Of a stretch of DNA of 42,500 bases, positions 22,255 through 32,192 are shown piece by piece. Made by a program: the position numbers and the translations under genes. The stretch comes from Chrysomallon squamiferum (taxonomy: Eukaryota > Mollusca > Gastropoda > Neomphalida > Peltospiridae). Each line of letters starts with the position of its first letter. The first letter of the stretch is position 1. Under the pieces are notes generated by a model. That model had not been told where the DNA came from and searched no databases. It saw only the letters and a list, made by a program, of their open reading frames with translations. The stretch lies in NCBI GenBank assembly GCA_012295275.1, contig CM022675.1, positions 9,660,193 through 9,702,692 of the forward strand. The letters are read 5' to 3'.

Positions 22255-23150
22255 AAATATTGCAGTTGTTGTAGTAGTAGCAGTAGGAGAAGCAGTTTTT
22301 GTTCTAGTGATACCAGCAGTTCAAATAACAGTGCAGTTGTTGTTGTAGAGGCAGTGGTAGTGGTAGGTGAAGAATTGTTGTAATAGCAATAGTGGACACA
22401 TCAGCAACAATTGTAGTTCAAATAACAGTACATTTGTTGTTGTAGTAGCAGTAGTGCACATCAGCAACAACTAAAGTTCAAATAACAGTACAGTAGTTGG
22501 TGAAGAAGTAACAGTTGTGGTAACAGTAGAGAAAAACATCAGTACCTGTAGCAGCAGCATCAGCAACAACTGTAGTTCAAATAACAGTACATTTGTTGTT
22601 GTGGTAGCAGTAGTGCACAAAAGCAACAACTGTAGTTCAAATAACACTACAGTAGCTGGTGAAGAAGTAACAGTTGTGGTAACAGTAGAGAAAAACATCA
22701 GTACCTGTAGCAGCAACATCAGCAACAACTGTAGTTAAAATAACAGTACAGTTTGTTGTTGTAGGTAGTAGTGGTATTAACAGAGAGACCTGCAACAACT
22801 AAAGTTCAAATAACTACAGTTAGTTGTTGTAGTAGCAGACACACCAGCAACAACTGTGGTACCAGCAGCAGTTGTTGTAGTTGCTATAGCAGACATACCA
22901 GCAACAATTGTAGTTCAAGTAGCAGTACAGTAGTTGTTGCAAAGGCAGTAGTAGTAGTAGTAGTAGGTAGAGAAAAAACAGTTGTAGGAGCAGTACAGTA
23001 GCTGTTGTTGAGACAGTAGTAGTAGTAGTAGTAGCAGTAGTAGGCAGAGAAATAACAGTTGTGGGAGCAGTACAGTAGCTGTTGTTGAGACAGTGGTAGT
23101 AGTAGGTGGAGAACTATTGTAGTAGCAGAAGTAGTAGTAGTACTAGTAGA
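22255..23150. repeat. Degenerate GTT/GTA/CAA minisatellite with internal inverted repeats
   Basis: Built from blocks such as GTTGTTGTAGTAGCAGTAG and CAGCAACAACTGTAGTTCAA followed by ATAACAGTACA. A higher-order unit of 159 bases is directly repeated: GAAGAAGTAACAGTTGTGG occurs at 22502 and 22661. CAACAACTGTA and TACAGTTGTTG arms face each other several times, and a CAACAACTG...CAGTTGTTG pair lies near 22849-22885. Both strands give long triplet-biased frames, which are not considered genes. Confidence 0.85.
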
Positions 23151-23154
23151 GAAC

Positions 23155-23541
23155 AAATAAATAAATAAGTATGAGAGTTCTGATATCATTACTAGAATGA
23201 GCTGTGTGCAATTACAGATGAATGCTTTTAACCCAAGAGGCTCATTTCCTATATTAACAAGCAAATCAAAGGTCAGCTGTACTCGTGGTTTATAGCCTTT
23301 TTATGTTATCAGAATCTCAGTTACAGCCACACAAGAGAAACCTGAAGCACTTTCTGGTAAAACGTATAGCAATACACTCCATGTAGGTGCATGCTCTAAA
23401 TATTGGCAAATTATTTTAATTTATTTATTTTTTTTTTTTATCTATTTTTTTTTTTTATGTTAATGGGTTCTGTTAGTGTATTTATTAAATTTGATTTTTT
23501 TTTTTTTTTTTATTTTTTTTTGTAATTGATTTGATTAATTG

Positions 23542-23585
<44 letters not shown>

Positions 23586-23935
23586 TCAATTCATTGAAAA
23601 GAAGCTATCAAAATGACAAATAATTGCTCAGTTCTGTCTAATATTTCCAACTCAGACATACACACATAAACAACGAAAACACATACAAAGAAACAAAAAT
23701 AAAACATTAAAACAAAACCCTAATCACAACAAAAACGAACAAACAAAAATAAAACAAAATAAACAAGAGAACACAAAAATAAAATAAACAGTAAAACCAG
23801 GATAAAAAAATAAAAAGATAAAACAAATTGAAAAACCCAAACAAAATAAAGAATTAATTAAAATAAAAACAAACGAAAACAAAATAAAACATTAATTTAA
23901 TTAAAAACAAACAAAACTAAAATAAAAAAATAAGA
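23155..23935. other. Intron 2 segment: short unique patch, poly(T), (TTA)n, A-rich DNA
   Basis: 23155-23400 is unique sequence without a recognisable feature. T-rich runs occupy 23420-23525, (TTA)n 23548-23585, and A-rich sequence with AAAACAAA-type words runs to 23935. Confidence 0.75.
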
Positions 23936-24165
23936 CGGACAAAACACAAACTGAAACATGATGAAGATAACGACAAAACTAAAATAATAAACAACACACA
24001 CACAATACTAATTGAAAAACGATGATAACGACAGAACTAAAATAATAAACAAGACGCACACAATACTAATTGAAAAATGATGATAACGACAGAACAAAAA
24101 TTAAAAAAAAAAACCAAGATGTACAAAATACAAATTGAAACATGATGATAATGACAAAACTGCCA
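23936..24165. repeat. 58-bp tandem repeat, about four copies
   Basis: GATAACGAC/GATAATGAC recurs at 23966, 24024, 24082 and 24147 (spacing 58, 58, 65). Each is preceded by ACTAATTGAAAAA/ACAAATTGAAACA and followed by AGAACTAAAATAATAAACAA-like sequence. Confidence 0.85.
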
Positions 24166-24460
24166 TCATATAATCCCCGGTAATCATTTAACAAGAACCG
24201 GAGGCTAAAAACATTTTAAGCCCTTGGTCTGACTTCCTCCAGCGAATTCTTTTATCTTAATAGAAAAGCAGCACAAACTGTCCATCCTGTAGCTAAGATC
24301 ATGGTCCAGATAGCATCTTATGAATGGCCAAGCCCCAGGCCAGGGGTGTGCGATTTGTACAGGTATGGGCTTGAAGGTGAATGAACTTATAAACTTTACC
24401 TGGGTGTACAGATCTGAAGGATAGTCAGTGTGTGTTTGTGTATACATCTTGGGTAGGTCA
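24166..24460. promoter_or_regulatory. Non-repetitive intronic island 0.5-0.75 kb 5' side-adjacent (downstream in transcription) to the start exon
   Basis: About 290 bases of mixed-composition sequence including GGCCAAGCCCCAGGCCAGGG, CAGGTATGGG and TTTACCTGGGTG. It has no convincing exon. It lies in intron 2 shortly after the first coding exon in the direction of transcription, a common position for intronic regulatory DNA. It could equally be unique sequence of no function. Confidence 0.25.
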
Positions 24461-24570
24461 TGTGTGTGTGTGTGTGTGTGTGTGTCCTCTTTTTTGTTTG
24501 TGGGTATCTAGGTTCTGACATTTGGTGTATGTATACATGTGTATCTGTAAGCAGATGGCCAAAGTCTGTG

Positions 24571-24740
24571 ATGCATATATAAACATGGTTTTCAGTATAT
24601 TTAAATTAATGTGGTTGATATTTTGTGTGTGTAATGCATTGGTATTAAAGTATAGCAATGAAATCTGCTTTAGCAGCCAACTGAAATAAGAGGACTTAAA
24701 ACTCAGAGACTGTCCAGTATAAAACAGTGTTTTTGATAGC
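24571..24740. repeat. Dispersed repeat, copy 2
   Basis: Same-orientation relative of 17319-17497; the shared words are listed there. The two copies, 7.2 kb apart in the same intron, differ at many bases and by small indels, so the duplication or insertion is old. A TG-rich run precedes it (about 24461-24485). Confidence 0.7.
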
Positions 24741-24926
24741 CATGGTGTGTGTGCATAAATGCTGACACAGTACACATGCAGTGTGCATGTGCATGTGTGT
24801 CTGAATGCATTCTGGATAAATGTTGACATCTAAATTATGTTGCCAAGAATATGACATTTAATTCTGAAAAGGAATAAGGACGACAACAGTAATGTTTATA
24901 TTGAAAAATAGTGGTTAAAGACTTAC

Positions 24927-25095
24927 ATTGCGAAAGCTGTTGGTGACATCTTGGTCCTTTAAATCGGGTTTGTCTAGCACCAGCCCGACAACCTTCTTCA
25001 TGTGAGCCGTGGGTTTCTCCTCGCACACATCCTCTTCAAGCAACTTGAAGCTCGTAACTTCCTTGTTAGCCTTCATCCTTCTCTCATTCTTTTAT
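24927..25095 (-). CDS. Coding exon 1: start codon and residues 1-50
   Basis: Acceptor CTGTTTTTAG ends at 25096 and donor CGCAAT|GTAAGT is at 24926. Translation starts at ATG 25076: MKANKEVTSFKLLEEDVCEE, then KPTAHMKKVVGLVLDKPDLK and DQDVTNSFRN, exiting in phase 0. This start is chosen because an in-frame TAA lies six codons upstream within the same exon (25094-25092) and A occupies -3. The block is charged, has no low-complexity sequence and no signal peptide. I recognise no domain. A four-codon ORF (ATG at 25087) overlaps the start. Because coding begins here, at least one upstream non-coding exon must exist. Confidence 0.85.
25073..25087 (-). promoter_or_regulatory. Minimal upstream ORF overlapping the main start codon (ATGA)
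   Basis: Reads ATG AGA GAA GGA TGA; its stop overlaps the main ATG at 25076 (shared ATGA). A at -3 makes the upstream ATG a reasonable initiator. The arrangement would favour leaky scanning or termination-reinitiation control of the main protein, if the transcript indeed includes this whole exon. Confidence 0.6.
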
Positions 25096-26661
25096 CTAAA
25101 AACAGCAAAACGAATGGTAATTTCTTAATTGTTATTTTTCTGTAATAATATTAATAACAATTTTAATAATAATAATAATAATAATTATTATTATAAAACT
25201 TAGAAGAATAAATATAATAACCAACAATATTGAAAATGGAATGTCACCCTATTTAGAGTCAAATAAATGGTGATTTTTGTTATAGAGAATAAAGAAAAGG
25301 AAAATACTAAAACAAAAAAATCTGATACTGTAACATATAAATGTACAAAATAAAATAAAATATGAAGTGATGGTGAATGATTACATTTTTGTTTACTTCA
25401 TCATCTTTCATCTGAGAGCAAAAATAAAGTCATTGCAGTCATTTTAAACTTCATTTTTTACTCCTTTACATAACACTAATAAAACATATTTCAGATATAC
25501 AACAGAACTCAAAGGTTAAAAACTTTACATAACCCAAATTGTGTTACGTAAATTATAAACTTTTGAATTAATCCAAACCAACATTAAAATATAACACGAT
25601 TCTTAAAAACGAGGGATTATCTCATTATTAAGCAGATTAATCTCTCACAGTAATGGTATTTACTTCAAGATTAATCCCATAATAATAGTGTTTTCTTCCA
25701 AGTTTAACTAAACAGAGGCTTAATTCTGGATTAGAAGTTAGCACTGTTCTTGGTAACCTTTTTAAATCACACACTGAATCACCTATCTGAAATATTTTTA
25801 TCTCTACCAGTAGGTCTCAATAGGCTGCTGAAGACTCTATACTATCAGTATGTTAAGAAGAAAAATTTCTATTAGACATACTCACACAAGTGAACAAACA
25901 CATGCATACACCCGCACACAGATATACACACACACAGATACACACACACACATACAGAGAGACACAAACAGAGTGAATTAATCCTGGTTAAAAGCCAATA
26001 ATATAAACACAATCTTTGTTCTTCCCAAACAATGGGTTACTGTTATAAAATTAAGAGCAACAGGTACATTTCTATAAGCAATTTCTGCAAGACATGAAAA
26101 CATATATCACAGTATCAGGCAAATCAGGAGGATATGGGGCAAGCAGCAAGGTTGCAACTTTTTTAATATGCACATTTCGTAAGACATAAAAATATGAATA
26201 CGTTAATCTTTTATCAATCAGAAGCTTTTGGAAACTGCCCAGTAAGCAAGCTGACTTTTTTTTTTTTATCACATTCAAACCTAGACAAATATTTAACCAC
26301 CAATATTCATACTGAACTGATCGTGTGTGTGTTTATCTCTTTCTCTTTAGTACATGTGTGTCTGTCTGTGTGTGTGTCTGTCTGTCTGTCTATATATAGC
26401 TAAATATGATGAAATCATTCAGAAGTGGTTGCGTGATGTCGGTGTTCTTTATTTCAACCTTAAAATGTTATCTTCTTTATATCTAATATATACGTGAACT
26501 GTACCTATGTAGTCATTTGTTTATGCATGCGAGGATTTCAAGTATATATTATTTTATGTATGAATGCACATACTCAACTGTACAGATTTAAAATTATATT
26601 ATGTATGAATGTAAGTATCTATGGAAATGGCATATGTATATAAGTATCTATGCTTATGGGT

Positions 26662-26714
<53 letters not shown>

Positions 26715-27280
26715 GGTGTACATGTGGTTCTGTGTGTGTTCGTTAGTGTCAAGGGGATACATACATTTTTATGTGAAATATGCATGCAAATGAAGTCTAT
26801 TCAGCAATTATAATTTTACAAGTTTTAAAGTATTAATTGTAGATCTATGTTGGTTTAGTCAGAAAGATAACCTGCGAACATTAAAGTTTGTTTAAATGAG
26901 AAACGTTTGACTTAATGCATAACAGTTTACTCAATAAACATTTAGACATAACAATTGCATTAAAAAGATATTTAATGCGACAAAAAAAACCAGTTTAAAA
27001 TCAATTTTAATGTCTTTCCCAGCTCAAATGTTAAATCTGCTGCAGTATGCTCAAACATTAAAATAAAAAAAAAAAAAAAAAATTTAAAAATAAATTAGTG
27101 TGTGCATGTCTGCGTGTGTGCGTGCGCATGTCGTGTGTGTGTGTGTGTGTGTGTGTAAGAGTGCACGCGCAAGCATGCATATGTACACAAACATATTTAC
27201 ATACCTTAAACCACAGATGCACTCTTCAACATTAACGACTTAATCAAAACACCTGTGCAGGTATTCCAACAGGTGAACTT
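25096..27280 (-). other. Intron 1, proximal part (transcriptionally 3' end)
   Basis: AT-rich with (AAT)n about 25163-25195, (CA)-rich about 25905-25960, (TG)n about 26662-26714 and (TG)n about 27137-27158. 25600-25800 is a modest unique patch with repeated TTAATC/GATTAA words (25618, 25637, 25670 and others). No gene is seen. Confidence 0.7.
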
Positions 27281-27560
27281 CACAAATATATATATATATA
27301 TATATATATATGTCAATCTGGCTATTCCTCATTGCTGAACTCTGGGTTCCAAATCTTTGTCGAAGGAATAAACAACAGGGAGTTTTTAATGAACAGAACT
27401 TAGTAACCTCAGCGCGAACAATAGCAAAAGGGACTGCAGTCATGCATGACCATTCAAGTGAGAACCAACTGAATGACAATGGGCAAAGCGCTTTGCTAAC
27501 CTGTACAGTGTTTCTTTGGAACAAAAAAAAAAACTTTTCTTCAAAGTGTGGCTTACATAC
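27220..27560. promoter_or_regulatory. Intronic island with two perfect palindromes
   Basis: Non-repetitive sequence flanking an (AT)n run (27286-27312). It includes the perfect palindromes GTCATGCATGAC (27439-27450) and GCAAAGCGCTTTGC (27483-27496), 32 bases apart. The 85-codon plus-strand frame across it has no recognisable motif and no splice support, so I do not call it a gene. Palindromes of this type are typical of dimeric transcription-factor sites. Confidence 0.3.
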
Positions 27561-27940
27561 ACAGTAATGATAACAACAATGATTATAATAAAATAACAGT
27601 ATAAAATAAAAACTTTCAAAGTTAAAATCTGCACTAGTGTCGGGTTACTAAAGATATGGAAATCAGATTTTTAGCCTAAGGTGTTGTTTTTTTTTGTTGT
27701 TTTTATGAAGTTCATTCACTATCTGATGAATAAAAAAAAAAAACTAGAGTCTGTTTTTTTTAAACATTATAATTCAGGTTCCTGCAGCATTTCTGTTTAG
27801 TTAAGTTGAGCTGTGAAGTATATGGCTGATGAAAAAAAAGCAATATGTTCTAAACATTCCCCCAATTTTTTTTGTCTTTTGCAAAAAACCCCAGTTATTT
27901 ATTGTTATTATTTTGTTACTGTTTTGCTGTAGATGTATTT

Positions 27941-27972
<32 letters not shown>

Positions 27973-28310
27973 AAAAGAACACTTATGTAGGAATTAATAA
28001 ATAATAAAAATAGTAATGATAAAAAAGAGGAAAATTATAAATATTAAGTTAAAAAAAAGGAAAAAAAAAAATAAAACATAAAAAAAAAATTTACTTTAAC
28101 ATTATTGTAATATACCAGAAATAAATAAATAAATAAATAAAATAATTAAATAAATAAAATAGACCTCATTTCACTTTTTTTATACTAAAAACATGTTAAT
28201 TCAGAGCTCACTTTAAACAGTCTTCTAGCCACAAGATAAAGATAAAGATAAAAAAAAAAAAAAAAAAAAAAAAAAAAGAAAAAAAAAATCCATCCACATT
28301 TAAAAGCAGA
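27561..28310. other. Intron 1, AT-rich with poly(A) and (AAT)n
   Basis: (AAT)n about 27942-27972, (AATA)n about 28115-28160, poly(A) about 28246-28278. Nothing else is recognised. Confidence 0.8.
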
Positions 28311-28314
28311 CACA

Positions 28315-28450
28315 AAATTTCAATCTAGCAGGTGTGAAGAACAGCAAAGTAGACTGAGCACCAGTCATTTTACCCTTCACCACACAACAGGGCAACACGT
28401 GGCCCGAAACCAGTCTATTATCTGAATGGTGATCTGTTTTAGTTATGTAA
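28315..28450. promoter_or_regulatory. Intronic island with facing T-box-like half-sites and an E-box
   Basis: GCAGGTGTGAAG near 28328 and CCTTCACCACAC near 28374 are opposed T-box-type half-sites (core GGTGTGA / TCACC). CACGTG follows near 28399. The patch lies between poly(A) and poly(T) runs (28500-28540). This is motif evidence only. Confidence 0.25.
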
Positions 28451-28504
28451 GACAGAAAGAAAAAGTTTTCTTTTGTTTTGTGAGAAGTTCTTCTCTTTTT
28501 TTTT

Positions 28505-28541
<37 letters not shown>

Positions 28542-29019
28542 CACCAAATCATTGACAGGGAGGAGTAAGAGGTAATGACAGATTGTTACATCAACAAAAG
28601 AAATTTCCTGTTTTATATTCTCAACAGAGACTGATACAAATGAAGATAATGGAAAGTGAGAAAAAGGAGGGGAAAGAGAAGAAAGAAATGAAGAAAGAAA
28701 AAACAGGAAGAGAGAAAAGGAGAGATAAAGGAGAAGGAAAAAAATGAAAAGGGTGTTAAGACGAGGATAAAAATTGGAAGAAATATTAAAATACTATTTA
28801 TATATTATTTTAATATTTATTTTACAAACGTTTGTATAATAAAGTGCTTGTAGAAACTACATTTTAATTTAATTATTTTATACATTTTAGACAATAAAAG
28901 ATATAAATAAAAAACAAACGTATGAAAATAGTAAGGGAATCTGAATGTGCTATTATTTTAGTTACTAAGAAACTTTTAGAATTAGATTATTGTTGAATGC
29001 ACAGAAAAGAATAATAATC
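28451..29019. other. Intron 1, poly(T), purine-rich and AT-rich sequence
   Basis: Poly(T) about 28510-28540, a purine-rich GAAA/GAGA tract about 28645-28770, then AT-rich DNA. No gene is seen. Confidence 0.75.
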
Positions 29020-29090
<71 letters not shown>

Positions 29091-29190
29091 CTTGCATCAC
29101 AGGTCATACTGGAAAATAAGTCATTAGGATCTCCAAATAGGATTGAACCTGTAAGCATCTATACCTAAAGCTCTAGCCAATGAATAATAT
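29018..29190 (-). mobile_element. tRNA-derived SINE-like element with an (ATT)n tail
   Basis: On the minus strand, TGGCTAGAGCTTTAGG (29179-29164) fits the tRNA A box and GGTTCAATCC (29149-29140) is a perfect B-box match. The spacing is right for RNA polymerase III internal promoters. A short body follows and the element ends in an (ATT)n array (29090-29018), a common SINE tail. It is about 170 bases including the tail. No target-site duplication was identified. Confidence 0.5.
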
Positions 29191-29219
29191 ATTTAACAGA
29201 ACAAACATAGCCCAGATGT

Positions 29220-29465
29220 ATATCTAATAATAATCACTCACAAGTCAAAGTAATTAATATAGTTGATAGTACATACCAATATTTATATCTAATAATAATC
29301 ATTCATAAGTCAAAGTAATTAATATAGCTGATAGTACATACCAATATTTATTTCAAATAATAATCATTCATAAGTCAGAGTAATTAATATAGCTGATAGT
29401 ACATACCAATATTTATTTCTAATAATAATCATTCATAAGTCAGAGTAGTTAATATATTTGACAGA
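29220..29465. repeat. 65-bp tandem repeat, about four copies
   Basis: AATAATCAnTCA begins units at 29229, 29294, 29359 and 29424, each exactly 65 bases apart, followed by TAAGTCA(A/G)AGTAATTAAT and GATAGTACATACCAATATTT. Copies differ by only a few substitutions, so the array is recent or homogenised. Confidence 0.95.
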
Positions 29466-30701
29466 GAAACCCATTATAAGATTTACAACGAGCTAGCAGT
29501 CATACATAAGCTGCTCTGTTGCTGACAAATTAAACTCGGCCATCAAGGCAGCTACAGTAAAGTTTAACTGACAAAATAAATTTCTCTTCCGCAGACAAAT
29601 GGAATTTTACTACACAGTGTAAATTTATGTAGCAGTTGGCATTTATTATGAATGAAATTAAAAGTGTGAGTGCATTATTTTAGAATGTGGAGATTAATGT
29701 TTTAAATTAGACACTTTTGCTGATTAATAGTGGTTATGATGACTATGTTTACCTGAAAGCTCGTTCAACTGAAAAGTAAAACATTCTTGGTAACCGATCT
29801 TTAACAGTTTTTCAATTGCTAATTAAACATAACGAAGTATATTATTCAATTTATTATTTATTTATTACAAATTTTAATAATTAATTTTTTTTTTTAAATT
29901 TTAATAATAATAATAATAATACCTTTTAAAAGGTTACTCAATACTTTTCATGGCCTTCAAAGCTTCTATTTTTAAGTGCTTTTTTCTATTGCTAATTTAT
30001 GAAACCTATAATAACCATAAAATTTAAGTTGTTAGATAATTAGTATTATTACTATTACTACTACTACTATATTATATATATATATAGAGAAGTAATAACT
30101 GTCAAAAGAAAATTTCTATAAGTATAGTGATTTAAAGTGTTGATGTAGCTGCTTTAAAACTAACTTTAAAATTTTGTTGTTGTTAAACCTTTTGCACCAA
30201 TCCACATCAAACCAGATTTATGTACTGGAAAAATAAAGTCAATATTATGAAAAATTATGTTTCCATATTCATACTTACATTCAAATTCAAATGACTGTAT
30301 TAGCTATTACAATTTATACTACCTACCTATATCATAACATGCACTTTATGAAAATCATTTTTGTTTACAAAAAGTGTATTATGTTACAATTTTAATTTTT
30401 TTAAACTATAATCAACCTTCAAGTCACAATGCTGTTTATAAAATTTAAAATTAGATGAAAAAAAGAAAAATGATCTCTATCACACACAAATGTAAGTTTT
30501 TTTTTTGAAAATATGCAGTTTCGTTCTTATATTAAGTTTCAACTTGTCAATTCTTCTAAAAATTACTTACATCAAACAACAGAAAAAGTGAAAATAATTA
30601 TTTGAGAGCACTGTTAGAGTTCATTGTGGTAATTTCATTTTCATTCTTTTCTTTAAAAAATAAATAAAAATAAATAAATAATAATAATAATAATAATAAT
30701 A

Positions 30702-30749
<48 letters not shown>

Positions 30750-30860
30750 TAATAATAATAAATAAATAAATAAATCACCATGACAGACAGACATATCAAA
30801 TGCAACTACATGAACCCACAATTTTAGTTTTAATCTTCAAACTTGTTTTAAAAGTTCAGT
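29466..30860. other. Intron 1, AT-rich segment
   Basis: Mostly AT-rich. Simple repeats are (AAT)n about 29903-29922 and a long (AAT)n/(AATA)n array about 30678-30775. No exon or RNA gene is supported. Confidence 0.8.
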
Positions 30861-30861
30861 T

Positions 30862-31075
30862 TGGTTGTTTTTGTTTGTTTTTTCTTTTCTTTTCTCTCAG
30901 GTAAAACCAAATACCTCGAGCTCTCAGGTCTGATTTCAACTTGCCCGTTTTAGTTGAACGTGAGGCAGGCGATAAAGATCTGTGGCCTTTTAACTTTCCA
31001 CATAACTTGAGTTTAACCCTGGAACCAGTCAACCGTAAAACCAATGACCTAACTAACCACTGTGTCACCAATGTA
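30862..31075 (-). mobile_element. tRNA-derived SINE-like element with an A-rich tail
   Basis: Read on the minus strand it starts with a tRNA-like head, GTGACACAGTGGTTAGTTAG (A-box-like TGGTTAGTTAGG), then GGTTCCAGGGTTAAACTC (degenerate B box) about 40 bases later. A roughly 100-base body follows (GGCCACAGATCTTTATCGCC, AAACGGGCAAGTTGAAATCA), and it ends in an A-rich tail of AAAAGAAAAG / AAACAAACAA words (30898-30862). Head, body and tail in this order are characteristic of SINEs. TG-rich microsatellite lies beyond the head. Confidence 0.55.
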
Positions 31076-31079
31076 AGTA

Positions 31080-31475
31080 ATATTTATTATGTAAGTATAC
31101 AAGTGTATATGTTTGTATGTACTGTGTACATATGTATTTATGTATGTATGAATGTGTATATGTAGTGTGTGTGTGAGTGTGTGTGTCTGTGTGTGCATGC
31201 ACATATCTATTTCTGGTCTTGTTAACATTACCATAATTAGATTCTATTTTCTCATCATTAATCTGAGAACGTTTAACCAATTTGGTAAAAATTAATTCTG
31301 GAACAAATTAACGATTCATATTCACTTACCATTAAATAAATATTTTGTCAAGAATCGGCATAACATATTAAAATGCAACATCTGGACCTTTTTTCTTTTT
31401 TTTAAATTTTAATTTTATATTATAAATTTTTTAAAAACCCAAAATACCAAACAAAAAAACACCTCTATCATTTTC
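31080..31475. other. TG/TATG-rich and AT-rich sequence
   Basis: Degenerate TATG/TGTG repeat at about 31095-31200, then AT-rich DNA. The H- and T-rich minus-strand frames are repeat translations. Confidence 0.8.
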
Positions 31476-31479
31476 TCTT

Positions 31480-31730
31480 TTCTAGCCAGCCCGAAAACTT
31501 ACAAAACGATGATCAAATCGGCATCAAATTGCTTGCATTATCACTGGGAGAAGGCTCCATTGTTGATCAATGGAGTGAAAAACGAGCAACTCCAGTTACA
31601 GCTTGTTAAATCACTATTAAAACTCCCCCAGCAGAAGGACGTGAGCCTGGTTTATAAAGTACACCTAGTGAAACGCTAGGTAGACTGGACTGTTTCAGCA
31701 GTACTCCAGATTATAAAGAAGGCATTAAAA
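31480..31730. promoter_or_regulatory. Intronic island with two short stem-loops
   Basis: About 250 non-repetitive bases containing CTCCATTG-ttgat-CAATGGAG (8-bp arms, near 31556) and CCTAG-tgaaacg-CTAGG (near 31666). It ends at a (CA)n run (about 31732-31760). No frame with splice borders is present. It could be regulatory DNA or part of an old element. Confidence 0.25.
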
Positions 31731-31759
31731 TACACACACACACACACACACACACACAT

Positions 31760-32109
31760 TACAGGTATCTCCATAAATACACTGATTTATGAATAAATCA
31801 TATAAAATGGCTCATGTTATAGTAGAGGCGTCATCACTATTATGCAGTTTATGTATCATCTGCAATATAAAACAGGGGCTTTCTTTTTATAGGCCCAAGC
31901 AACAATATCAGTTCTGTGATTATGTATTTCATAAAATAAAGACACTTCTTACAGAAATACACAATGAAGTATTTGGTGTATAAAATAAAGCACACGTTAT
32001 ACTTAATTTAGCCATCAGTATGTTTTACATATAGGAGAAATACTTGATTATTTATATAAAAACTAGAACTGTTGCAATATGTATATATATATACCCAAAC
32101 TACCTTGAC

Positions 32110-32192
<83 letters not shown>

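Noticed and set aside
27240-27567. An 85-codon plus-strand and a 94-codon minus-strand frame in the intron 1 island
   Set aside because: Each overlaps the other and the (AT)n run, lacks splice borders and known motifs. The complexity is better explained as a non-coding island.
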